Origin: Planctomycetota bacterium
GTDB lineage: Bacteria > Planctomycetota > B15-G4
Length of the DNA stretch: 31,675 bases
Direction of reading: 5' to 3'
NCBI GenBank assembly: GCA_003644265.1
Contig: QNBX01000035.1
Coordinates: 1 to 31,675, forward strand
Shown: positions 8,661 to 15,983 of the stretch, in pieces
Numbering within the stretch: position 1 is the stretch's first letter
Layout: each line of letters begins with the position of its first letter
Position numbers and translations under genes: made by a program
Notes under the pieces: generated by a model
The model's input: the letters and a program-made list of their open reading frames with translations, nothing else
Told to the model about the DNA's origin: nothing
The model's database searches: none

Positions 8661-9014
8661 CTACGCCCTCGTGTCCGGGTCCAAGGCGCCTCCCAGCAGC
8701 CGATCGATGCGGGCGGCCAGCACGAAATCGGCCAGGGACAGGCCGCCGATGTCGTGGCTGAACAGCGTCAGGCCGATGCGCCCCCAGGAGAGCTCGATGT
8801 CCGGATGATGCTGCTGGGCCTCGGCCTCGGCGCCGATGGCGACGACCAGATCCAGGGCCGAGCGGAAATCGGGGCAGGCCAGCTCGCGCGCCAGATGGTG
8901 ATCGTCGACCACGCGCCAGGCGGGCACCTGGGCGGCCAGGGGCCTCCACTCGTCGGTTCGGAGCGGCGGCGTGCCGTCGGGGCGGGGGCGGCAGGTCTGA
9001 TCGGCCAGGTTCAT
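8661..9014 (-). CDS. phhB: Pterin-4a-carbinolamine dehydratase
   Basis: A 117-aa protein of the PCD/DCoH family, which dehydrates 4a-hydroxytetrahydropterin and so recycles the cofactor of aromatic amino acid hydroxylases. The hallmark EAQQHHPDIELSW carries the two active-site histidines, and the third conserved His follows in LTLFSHDIGGLS; the C-terminal helix DFVLAARID is also typical. I chose the ATG at 9014 because MNLADQTCRP matches the usual N-terminus of the family (a short Cys-containing lead before the first helix); the longer frame begins at 9044. No phenylalanine hydroxylase gene is present in the window, so the partner is elsewhere or the protein works in another pterin pathway, such as molybdopterin-related roles proposed for some bacterial members. 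Confidence 0.93.
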   Translation of the reverse strand: MNLADQTCRPRPDGTPPLRTDEWRPLAAQVPAWRVVDDHHLARELACPDFRSALDLVVAIGAEAEAQQHHPDIELSWGRIGLTLFSHDIGGLSLADFVLAARIDRLLGGALDPDTRA

Positions 9015-9373
9015 GCAGGTGGTGTCCGCGACGTCGTGTGGCATGCAGGTGAGTCGGTGTGGCGCTCGCGGCAGCTCGGGCTCGGGTCAGCAGGCGCCTG
9101 CCTGCGGGCTGGATCAAGCCGGCGGTCCCGCGATGCCGCGCTGGCATCGCCCGGAGTCTCTCGACGTGTCGCGCTGCCTGACGTCACACGCGTGTGTCTC
9201 CCGAGCGATCCCGTCCCCTGTTCGGGTCTCGCCACCACGGCCCTCGATCGCTTCCGCTTGGCAGGCACGTCCGCTCCCGGCTCTCGTCCAGCGCATCTGC
9301 CACAGGCTGCTGGCTCGCCCGACCACGACTGATAGAGTGAGGCTTGTGGCGGGCAACGCCCGGAGGGTGATGC
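9015..9373. other. Divergent intergenic region between phhB and dapA
   Basis: About 360 bp holding the promoters of both flanking genes. No conserved open frame, riboswitch-like fold or repeat was recognised. The plus-strand TAGAGT at 9333-9338 is the only -10-like element I can point to. Confidence 0.5.
9333..9338 (+). promoter_or_regulatory. Possible -10 element for dapA-lysC
   Basis: TAGAGT 35 bp before the dapA ATG. The -35 region is poor (TGGCTC at 9311-9316, 16-bp spacing). Similar TAGAAT hexamers precede the cytochrome and M14-like genes, which mildly supports it. Confidence 0.3.
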
Positions 9374-10384
9374 ATGTTGGTGACGGCTCTGATCACGCCG
9401 TTGAAGGACGATCTGGCGTTGGACGTCGGCGCACTTGAGCGCTTGGTGCGCTTCCAATTGGCGCAGGGCACCAGTCAGGTGTTGCTGTTCGGGACCACGG
9501 GCGAGGGCGCGACCCTCTCCGAGGCCGAGCGCGCCCGGGCCCTGGACGCGGCGCTCAGCGTGGCTCCTCCCGAGCGCCTGATGGTGTCGCTGGGCCCCGG
9601 GCGTCCTGACGAGTTGCTCGCCCGGGGGCACGCCGCCCTGTCGCGCGGGGTGCGCGACCTGCTGCTGGTGGACTGCCCCTATGCGCGCCCCAGCAGCGAC
9701 GCCCTGCGGCGGGCCTGGCACGGCCCCCTGGCGCAGGCCTTGCCCGAGGCGCGCCTGTTTCCCTATGCGGTGCCCTCGCGCACAGGCAGCGAGCTGCTAC
9801 CCGATGACCTGGCCCGGCTGGTGCAGGACCACCCCAACGTCGTGGGCGTCAAGGACGCCACCGGCCGCCTGGCGCGCATGACGCGCGTGCGCGATCTGTG
9901 TGGCGACGACTTCGTGCTGCTCTGCGGCGATGACGGCCACCTCATGAAGGCCGTCTCCGACCCCGAGATCAGGGCCCAGGGCGGCTGCTCGGTGGCCAGC
10001 AACCTGGCGCCGGCGGCCATGCTGCGGCTGCTGGAGTGCGCCCGCGCGGGGGACAGCGCCGGCGCCCTGCGTCGGCACGAGGCGCTGCTGCCGCTGTTCG
10101 GGCTGGTGGGCCTGCAGTCCCTGGAGCGGGTGGAGCTGCGGGGCGAGCTGCTGGACGTGCCCCAGGTGGCGCGCAACCCGGCGCCGCTCAAGGCCGCCAT
10201 GGCGCAGCTCGCGCTGCCCGGTGGACCCTGTCGTCCGCCGCACGCGCCGCTGCCGCCCGGCGCCCGCGAGCGGCTGGCCGCGTTGCTGGTGGACGCGCGT
10301 CGGCGCGACCGCACGACGCTGCAGCCCATTCTGGCCGAGTTCGCCCTGGCGGATGGCGAGGCGCTGGTCAGCGGCGCGTCGTGA
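9374..10384 (+). CDS. dapA: Dihydrodipicolinate synthase family protein
   Basis: A 336-aa TIM-barrel aldolase of the DapA/NAL family. It probably condenses pyruvate with aspartate semialdehyde in lysine and diaminopimelate synthesis. Visible are the pyruvate-site motif GTTGEG (40-45), the active-site Tyr131 in FPYAVPSRTG and the Schiff-base Lys160 in VVGVKDATG, at the positions usual for DHDPS. The ATG at 9374 follows GGAGGG (9362-9367). The gene overlaps the aspartate kinase gene by 4 bp (GTGA), which strongly supports a biosynthetic DapA over other aldolases of the fold. It is some 40 residues longer than most DapA proteins, the extra part being a C-terminal tail rich in Arg, Pro and Ala from about residue 280. 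Confidence 0.9.
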   Translation: MLVTALITPLKDDLALDVGALERLVRFQLAQGTSQVLLFGTTGEGATLSEAERARALDAALSVAPPERLMVSLGPGRPDELLARGHAALSRGVRDLLLVDCPYARPSSDALRRAWHGPLAQALPEARLFPYAVPSRTGSELLPDDLARLVQDHPNVVGVKDATGRLARMTRVRDLCGDDFVLLCGDDGHLMKAVSDPEIRAQGGCSVASNLAPAAMLRLLECARAGDSAGALRRHEALLPLFGLVGLQSLERVELRGELLDVPQVARNPAPLKAAMAQLALPGGPCRPPHAPLPPGARERLAALLVDARRRDRTTLQPILAEFALADGEALVSGAS

Positions 10385-11778
10385 ACCTCACCGTCGTCAA
10401 GGTCGGCGGGGGGCTGCTGGGCGGCGCCGCCGAGCTGCAGCGGGTGGTGGCCGCCCTGGCCTCGCGCCGCCCCACGGGCGAGCGCCTGGTGGTGGTGGCC
10501 TCGGCCTTGCGCGGCGTCACCGACAGCCTCGATCAGGCCGCGCGCGCCGCCGTGGACCCGCGCGCGGGCGCCGAGCTGGAGCGCGACCTGGTGCAGAGCC
10601 TGCGCCGGCGGCATGAGGACGCTGCGGGCGCGGACGGCGCCGCCGCGGCGCTGGGCCTGCGCACCTCGCTCGACGGGGTGTCGCGCCTGCTCACCGGCAT
10701 CCGCCTCACGGGCGAACTGACCGAGCGCACCCGCGCCCAGTTGCTGGCCCATGGCGAGCGCCTGGCCGCGCCCCTGCTGGCCGAGAGCCTGCGAGCCGCC
10801 GGCGTGGACGCGCGCGCCGTGCACGCCGAGGAGGCCGGGCTGGTGGCTCGCGGCCCCTACGCCGTGGGCAGCTGCGATCTGCCGGCCAGCACCCAGGGCC
10901 TGGGCGGCCTGGCCCACGAGCTGCACGATCGCATCCTGGTGCTGACGGGTTTCTACGGCCTGGACAGCTCGGGCGACGTGGTCCTGTTCGGGCGCGGTGG
11001 CACCGACTACACCGCGGGCATCGTGGCCGCCGGCCTGGCCGCCGATCGGCTCGAACTCTGGAAGGACGTGCCCGGTTTCCTGAGCGCCGACCCGCGCGCC
11101 GTGCCCAGCGCGCGGCTGGTGCCCGAGCTGTCCTTCGACGAGGCCTGCGAGCTGGGCTACTACGGCGCGCGCATCCTGCATCCGCGCTGCCTGGAGCCCC
11201 TGCGCGGCCGCTCGCTCAGCGTGCGCGTGCGTCCGGTGGAGGGCGAGCGCGACGCGGGCACGGCCATCGTCGAGCGGGCGGCGGGGGCGCCCGGGCAGGT
11301 GGCGGCCCTGGCACACCGCAGCGGCGTGGCGGTGGTGACGGCCCGCGGGGCCGCCATGGTGAATCAGCCCGGGGTGGCCGGCGCGGTGCTCTCGGCCGTG
11401 GGGCGCGAGGGCATCAACGTGGACGCCATCGCGGCCTCCATGACCAGCGTCTCGTTCACCGTCGATGAGGCCGACACCCCGCTGGTGCGTCGCACCCTGC
11501 GTCTGCTCGCCGCCGACGGAGGCGCCGGCATCGATGAGGTCGAGCTGCGCACCGACGTGGCCCTGGTGGGGCTGGTGGGCGACGGCGTGGCGGCGGACCC
11601 GTCCATCCCCGCGCGCGCCCTGAGCTGCCTGGCCGGCCTGGGATCGCCCATGGAGCTCATCTCCCACGGCCCGCGCGACGTGGGGCTCTCGTGCGTCGTG
11701 CCGCAGGAGGCGCTGGGTCCGGCCCTGGCCGCGCTGCACCGCACGTTCTTCGAGAGCCAGGTTCCGTCGCCCCGCTGA
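10381..11778 (+). CDS. lysC: Aspartate kinase
   Basis: A 465-aa aspartokinase that phosphorylates aspartate, the first step toward lysine, threonine and methionine. The amino-acid-kinase domain ends with the diagnostic FGRGGTDYTAG, the ADPRAVPSARLVPELSFDEA region and YYGARILHP. The C-terminal third holds two ACT-type domains, the first around VVTARGAAMVNQPGVAGAV and GINVDAIAAS, the site where lysine or threonine usually binds for feedback control. The N-terminal catalytic Lys7 is kept, but the motif reads KVGGGLL instead of the usual KFGGTSV, so the Thr-Ser pair is missing. The GTG start overlaps the dapA stop and makes a two-gene operon. The length is that of a single-function enzyme; no homoserine dehydrogenase is fused. 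Confidence 0.93.
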   Translation: MNLTVVKVGGGLLGGAAELQRVVAALASRRPTGERLVVVASALRGVTDSLDQAARAAVDPRAGAELERDLVQSLRRRHEDAAGADGAAAALGLRTSLDGVSRLLTGIRLTGELTERTRAQLLAHGERLAAPLLAESLRAAGVDARAVHAEEAGLVARGPYAVGSCDLPASTQGLGGLAHELHDRILVLTGFYGLDSSGDVVLFGRGGTDYTAGIVAAGLAADRLELWKDVPGFLSADPRAVPSARLVPELSFDEACELGYYGARILHPRCLEPLRGRSLSVRVRPVEGERDAGTAIVERAAGAPGQVAALAHRSGVAVVTARGAAMVNQPGVAGAVLSAVGREGINVDAIAASMTSVSFTVDEADTPLVRRTLRLLAADGGAGIDEVELRTDVALVGLVGDGVAADPSIPARALSCLAGLGSPMELISHGPRDVGLSCVVPQEALGPALAALHRTFFESQVPSPR

Positions 11779-11950
11779 AACCGTTTGCGCCTTCCGCCGC
11801 CCAGCGCGGTCGCTGCCCTACGACCCGCGTCCGGCCTCTCGCCGGCCTTGATGTGATGATGCACCGCCTCAGACTGCTCGCCCGCGCCGACATCTCGATG
11901 CACCGCCCCATGCCTTCCGCTGCCCGCGCCACCCTGATGGAGAGTCGCCC

Positions 11951-13780
11951 ATGCGTCCGTACCGCCTGCCCCTGCTGTCGGGAATTCTGGTCATGAGCGC
12001 CCTGTCGGCGGAGGCGGGCGACCGCATCACGGGCGAGGCCTTTGCCACGCGCTCGCCGGTGTTGGCGCGGCAGGGCATGGTCTGCGCGAGCCAGCCGCTG
12101 GCCGCGCAGATCGGCCTCGACATCCTGAAGGCCGGGGGCTCGGCGGTGGACGCGGCCATCGCCACCAACGCCGCGCTGGGCCTGATGGAGCCCACGGGCT
12201 CCGGTGTGGGCGGCGACCTGTTCGTGATCCTGTGGGATGCGCAGGCGCGCGAGCTGGTGGGCCTCAACGGCAGCGGCCGCTCGCCGCGCGGGCTCGACCT
12301 GGACGGGCTGCTGGAACGCCTGGGTGACGGCGGCGCGCGCGGCATCCCGCTGCGGTCGGGGCTCGCCGTCTCCGTGCCCGGCTGCGTCGACGGCTGGTTC
12401 ACGCTGCACGAGCGCTACGGTCGCCTGCCCATGCAGCAGCTGCTTGCGCCGGCCATCGCCGCCGCGCGCGAGGGCTTCCCCATGACCCAGGTCATCGCCG
12501 AGTACTGGCGCCGCTCCCACGCCGTCTACTCCCGCGGTGGCTTCGATGAGTTCATGGATACGTACATGCCGGATGGCAAACCCGTGGTTGAGGGGCAGGT
12601 GTTCCGCAACCCGGGCCTGGCGCAGACTTACGAGGCCCTGGCCAGCGGCGGCCGCGACGCCTTCTACGGCGGTGACATTGCCGCCGACGTGGTGGCTGCC
12701 GTGGCCGCCGCGGGTGGCGCCCTCTCGCTCGACGATCTGGCCGCGCATCGCTCGCAATGGGTTGACCCGGTCTCCGTGGACTACCGCGGTCACCAGGTCT
12801 GGGAGCTGCCTCCCAACGGCCAGGGCATCGCGGCGCTGCAGATGCTGGCCATGCTCGAGGGCTATGAGCTGAAGCGCGACGAGCCGCTGACCTGGCATCG
12901 CATGCTGGAGGCCAAGAAGCTGGTGTATGAGGACCGCGCCCGCTTTTACGCCGACCCCGACTTTGGCGCCACGCCGCTCGAGCACCTGTTGTCGCCCGAC
13001 TACGCCGCGCGACGCCGCGCGCTGGTGGATGACGGCCGGGCCGGCCAGGACCTGGACGCCGGCCAGCTGCCAACACGCGGTGACACCGTCTATCTCACCG
13101 TGGCTGACGCCGAGGGCAATCTGGTCTCGTGGATCCAGAGCAACTACACCGGATTTGGCTCGGGCATCGTGCCGCAGGGTCGCGGCTTCACGCTGCAGAA
13201 CCGCGGCAACCTGTTTCATCTGTCGCCGGGCCACGCCAACGTCTACGCGCCAGCCAAGCGCCCGTTCCACACCATCATCCCGGCCATGATGACCAAGGAC
13301 GGTCTGCCGGTGCTGTCGTTCGGCGTCATGGGAGGCGCCATGCAGCCCCAGGGCCACGTGCAGGTGCTGGTCAACCTGCTCGACTTTGGCATGAACGTGC
13401 AGGAGGCGGGGGACGCGCCCCGCTGGCGACATGACGGCAGCCCGGAGCCCACCGGCGTGGGCGCGGACATGGCCGACGGCGGCGTGGTGCACCTGGAGAG
13501 TGGGGTGCCCGAGGCCGTGGTCGAGGGCCTGCGCCTGCGCGGCCACCGCGTCCAGATCGGGGCCGGCGGATACGGCGGCTACCAGGCCATCTGGATCGAC
13601 GACATCTTGAACGCGTCCTCCACCGGCTCGGGCACCGGCTCGGGCACCGGCTCGGGCACCGGCTCGGGCACCGGCTCGGGCACCGGCTCGGGCGCCGGTT
13701 CGGGCAGCGGTTCGGGCAGCGGTCGCGTCTATCGAGGCGCCAGTGAGTCGCGCAAGGATGGCGCGGCTGTGGGCTGGTAG
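11951..13780 (+). CDS. ggt: Exported gamma-glutamyltransferase
   Basis: A 609-aa Ntn-hydrolase that cleaves or transfers the gamma-glutamyl group of glutathione and related compounds. It has a signal peptide (LLSGILVMSALSAEA) and self-cleaves before the nucleophile Thr379 (RGDTVYLTV). Family signatures are AGGSAVDAAIATNAALGLMEP, NRGNLF, KRPFHTIIPAM and the C-terminal VYRGASESRKDGAAVG. A ribosome site GGAGAG (11939-11944) precedes the ATG. Oddity: between the conserved AIWIDD strand and VYRGASESRKDG lies a low-complexity insert with eight Thr/Ala/Ser-Gly-Ser-Gly units (residues 558-589) encoded by a 12-bp DNA repeat. The last 52 bp overlap the 3' end of the convergent zinc-finger protein gene. 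It is separated from lysC by 172 bp and probably has its own promoter. Confidence 0.94.
   Translation: MRPYRLPLLSGILVMSALSAEAGDRITGEAFATRSPVLARQGMVCASQPLAAQIGLDILKAGGSAVDAAIATNAALGLMEPTGSGVGGDLFVILWDAQARELVGLNGSGRSPRGLDLDGLLERLGDGGARGIPLRSGLAVSVPGCVDGWFTLHERYGRLPMQQLLAPAIAAAREGFPMTQVIAEYWRRSHAVYSRGGFDEFMDTYMPDGKPVVEGQVFRNPGLAQTYEALASGGRDAFYGGDIAADVVAAVAAAGGALSLDDLAAHRSQWVDPVSVDYRGHQVWELPPNGQGIAALQMLAMLEGYELKRDEPLTWHRMLEAKKLVYEDRARFYADPDFGATPLEHLLSPDYAARRRALVDDGRAGQDLDAGQLPTRGDTVYLTVADAEGNLVSWIQSNYTGFGSGIVPQGRGFTLQNRGNLFHLSPGHANVYAPAKRPFHTIIPAMMTKDGLPVLSFGVMGGAMQPQGHVQVLVNLLDFGMNVQEAGDAPRWRHDGSPEPTGVGADMADGGVVHLESGVPEAVVEGLRLRGHRVQIGAGGYGGYQAIWIDDILNASSTGSGTGSGTGSGTGSGTGSGTGSGAGSGSGSGSGRVYRGASESRKDGAAVGW
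13622..13717 (+). repeat. 12-bp minisatellite inside ggt
   Basis: Six perfect copies of ACCGGCTCGGGC (13622-13693) followed by two diverged copies (13694-13705, 13706-13717). The unit keeps the reading frame and encodes Thr-Gly-Ser-Gly. Copy number could change by slippage without a frameshift. Confidence 0.95.
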
Positions 13781-14325
13781 TGCTGCTGCCGGTCGCGCTG
13801 TTTCAGGGCGTGCTGCTTCAGGGCGTCCCGCAGGGTTCTTGTGCGTGCCGGAGGCTCCAGGCGACCTAGGAGTGTCAGTACATGCTCCGCCACGCTCCCT
13901 GCCTGGGCTGGCGACAGGGAGCGTTCGGGTAGGCCGTTCAGATCGATGATCAGGCCCAGTCCCGACAGGCGACGCGCCATGGTGTGGACGTCGGGCGCGA
14001 CGCTCTCGACGGGCCGCGCCGCCTGCAGCTGTGCGGCTTGCTCAGCCAGCTCCGGGTCGAGCCGTGCACAGGCGCAGGCCAGCTCACGCAGCAGCCGGCA
14101 CAGGCAATCCAGGCCCGCTTCTCTGGCGGCGCCCAGGATGCTGCCGCGGTGGGGCGTGATGCCCTCACGGGCGGCCAACATGCGCATGGCCTCGGCCTGG
14201 GAACGCAGGCTGGCCAGCCTGTCCGCGCAGCGCGTGCAGCTCTGGGCGTGTGCGATGGCTCCAGCGGCGACGGCCTCGTCGTCAAGCAGCTGGCAGAGTT
14301 GGGCAAAGGTCAGGTGGTCGTTCAT
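13729..14325 (-). CDS. Zinc-finger anti-sigma-like protein
   Basis: A 198-aa soluble protein whose ATG overlaps the stop of the sigma factor gene upstream (ATGA), so the two are coupled. The N-terminal region contains H26-x3-C30-x2-C33, the metal-binding signature of zinc-finger anti-sigma domains (ZAS/zf-HC2 type), in the usual place. No transmembrane segment is seen. Residues 63-120 align without gaps to residues 265-322 of the long sigma factor at 15961-17517: I count 20 identities in 58 positions, including EAG, E..A..C and DV..M..RL. This protein may therefore hold, as a separate chain, a domain that the paralogue carries fused. The likely role is control of the neighbouring sigma factor; this is inference. 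Its last 17 codons overlap the end of ggt on the other strand. Confidence 0.75.
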   Translation of the reverse strand: MNDHLTFAQLCQLLDDEAVAAGAIAHAQSCTRCADRLASLRSQAEAMRMLAAREGITPHRGSILGAAREAGLDCLCRLLRELACACARLDPELAEQAAQLQAARPVESVAPDVHTMARRLSGLGLIIDLNGLPERSLSPAQAGSVAEHVLTLLGRLEPPARTRTLRDALKQHALKQRDRQQHYQPTAAPSLRDSLAPR

Positions 14326-15131
14326 GGCGGCAAGCTCGCGAGTGCGGTTTGACGATGGACCGGGGCCGGGGGCGGCGTTCGTTCAAGGATGGTCTGGACG
14401 TCGCGGGCCAGTCGAGCGCGGGCGCGCTTGAGCACCATGCCCACCTGGGTCCGCGGCACGTCCAGCGCCGCGGCCAGGTCGTCGTAGCTCAGCCCGTCGA
14501 GCTCGCGCAGGGTGAGCACGCGTCGGTCGTGCTCGCGCAGGCGGTGGAACGACTGATCGACAACGGCCAGGAAGGTGGCCGCCATGCGCAGGGTCCGGGC
14601 GCTGCTCTCGTCGCGTTCGACGGCCCAGGCCGGGTCGATGGGGGCCAGGCGCGCGGCCCGCATGGCCTCCCAGGCCTCGCCGCGGGTGCGGGCTCGTCGG
14701 TGCAGGCGAAGCTGGTTGAGCGCGTCATAGCGCATGGCGGTGTAGGCCAGCGCGAGGAACTGACGCACGACCGGCTGGTCCTTGCGCACATCGGAGAAGA
14801 TCCGCGCCATGAAGCCTGCCACCAGGTCGTCGGGGTCGACCAGCAGGCCCTGTCTGCGCACGATGCCCGCGGCCATGCTCAGCAGGCGCGCATGCAGCAA
14901 CTCGACCAGGAACGAGTAGGCCTCGACGTCATCCTGTTCGCGAAAACGTCGCAGCAGGCCTCCCGCCACGCGGTTGAGATGCTGATCGTCCAGGGGATCG
15001 AACGCGTCCGGCAGGTCGATCACGGCCGCCAGGGTGCTGCGCTGCAGGCGGGCGGCGCAAGCGGCGAGCCCGGACAGCGCGGGCGGCGTGGCGGCCCCGG
15101 CGTGACGGCTGGGCTGCTGCGTCGTCGTCAC
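14322..15131 (-). CDS. ECF-type sigma factor (short paralogue)
   Basis: A 269-aa sigma-70 family factor. Region 2 covers about 65-150 (DPDDLVAGFMARIFSDVR, then FLALAYTAMRYDALNQLRL), and region 4 is a helix-turn-helix about 205-255 (RRVLTLRELDGLSYDDLAAAL, VPRTQVGMVLKRARARLA). The GTG start at 15131 has a good ribosome site (GGGGAG, six bases away). It is clearly paralogous to the factor at 15961-17517: both share DAFDP, FSDVR, FLALA, FHRL and the QVGM recognition-helix residues. Compared with typical ECF factors it has an extra N-terminal part of about 60 residues. The downstream overlapping gene encodes its probable zinc-finger regulator. There are 213 bp between this gene and the exported-protein gene upstream, enough for a promoter of its own. 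Confidence 0.88.
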   Translation of the reverse strand: MTTTQQPSRHAGAATPPALSGLAACAARLQRSTLAAVIDLPDAFDPLDDQHLNRVAGGLLRRFREQDDVEAYSFLVELLHARLLSMAAGIVRRQGLLVDPDDLVAGFMARIFSDVRKDQPVVRQFLALAYTAMRYDALNQLRLHRRARTRGEAWEAMRAARLAPIDPAWAVERDESSARTLRMAATFLAVVDQSFHRLREHDRRVLTLRELDGLSYDDLAAALDVPRTQVGMVLKRARARLARDVQTILERTPPPAPVHRQTALASLPP

Positions 15132-15239
15132 GGTGTGCTCCCCTGTTGCACGCGCTGACCTCGTTGACTGCGGGCTGGCAATGAGCGGCCCGGGCTGGCC
15201 CCAAGGCGGGCGGTCTGCCGGCCTCAGACGCCCTCGACA

Positions 15240-15254
15240 CCCTGGGCTCCAGGG
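15240..15254 (-). other. Small hairpin between the exported-protein and sigma genes
   Basis: CCCTGG (15240-15245), a 3-nt loop, and CCAGGG (15249-15254) form a compact stem about 90 bp after the exported-protein stop and 110 bp before the sigma GTG. It could attenuate read-through between the two halves of the cluster. No T run follows. Confidence 0.3.
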
Positions 15255-15344
15255 CCAAGTCTCCGCTCAGGCGCCAGGGTAACCGTGGGCGCGATGCGAG
15301 GCGGCTCCGCGCGGCCACGGGCTGCCCGTCGCGGGGGCGCTGGA

Positions 15345-15983
15345 TCAGAGCGGCAGCAGCGCCACGCCGTTGCTGGCGCTCAGGCTCTGGAGACCGGAGG
15401 CGCCGGGGAACCAGGCCTGGCCGAAGATGACCAGGGGCGCGCTCCCCGGGTCGCTCAACATGGGGAACACAGCCTGACCGCGGGCATCCAGAGTGATCGG
15501 CAGCAACACGTCCATGGCCGGCACCATCACGCCGTCGTGGAAGGGCCGCAGCAACGACGACCTCCCCACCACCAACCAGCCGGTGCCGTGGGCCTCACCG
15601 CCGCTGATCCACAGGGCTCCCAGGTCCGGATCGCTGTCGTGGGCGAGGAGGCTCAGGCTCGGCGCGCGCTCGCTCAAGCCGGCCAGGCTGTGGCCCATGT
15701 CCAGCCAGCCACCGGAGCAGAGGTTGACGCTGGGAGGCGTGGGGAGCCGGGAGCTCCAGTTGCGGGGCGTGCCGGTGTTGCCACTGCCGCCGGCCTGGCT
15801 CTCGAGCTGGCGTTCGATGCCGCCGACGCCATCTCCGCTGCTGGCCATTCCGCCGCCGGGGCCCGGATGGACCAGGCCGCTTCCGGCACCCGCGATGGGC
15901 GTGGCGCTGCCCATCAGGGCGATCAGCAAGCACAGCTGGGTCAGCGACCTTCGCGCGTGTTCAGTTCTCATGGTTGTCGCCAT
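15345..15983 (-). CDS. Small exported protein within the sigma cluster
   Basis: A 212-aa protein of unknown function. An N-terminal signal peptide is visible (LTQLCLLIALMGSATPIAGA), followed by a Gly/Ser-rich stretch and two beta-rich modules (about 85-140 and 140-212). The second module ends ASNGVALLPL, in the style of C-terminal domains I associate with exported planctomycete proteins; the partial gene at 31540 ends in the same style. The ATG at 15983 is preceded by GGAGAG at 8-base spacing and lies 23 bp inside the 3' end of the long sigma gene, so the two are probably co-translated. It may be an extracytoplasmic signal or target protein of that regulator, which is speculation from position alone. 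Confidence 0.7.
   Translation of the reverse strand: MATTMRTEHARRSLTQLCLLIALMGSATPIAGAGSGLVHPGPGGGMASSGDGVGGIERQLESQAGGSGNTGTPRNWSSRLPTPPSVNLCSGGWLDMGHSLAGLSERAPSLSLLAHDSDPDLGALWISGGEAHGTGWLVVGRSSLLRPFHDGVMVPAMDVLLPITLDARGQAVFPMLSDPGSAPLVIFGQAWFPGASGLQSLSASNGVALLPL

Noticed and set aside
9015..9373. Lysine riboswitch before dapA-lysC
   Set aside because: I looked for the conserved lysine aptamer core and saw none; only a weak -10-like hexamer and a ribosome site are visible.
9763..11739. Long minus-strand open frame opposite dapA and lysC
   Set aside because: Shadow of two well-supported enzyme genes; no signature of its own.
11853..11996. Short frame overlapping the ggt start (MMHRLRLLAR...) as a leader peptide
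   Set aside because: No ribosome site of its own, and an 11-bp repeat (GATGCACCGCC at 11858 and 11897) explains its two similar segments; too weak to call.
13622..13717. Possible CRISPR-like or other non-coding repeat array
   Set aside because: Units are 12 bp, contiguous without spacers and in frame within ggt, so it is a coding minisatellite. The 9-bp and GACGCN repeats elsewhere also lack spacers.
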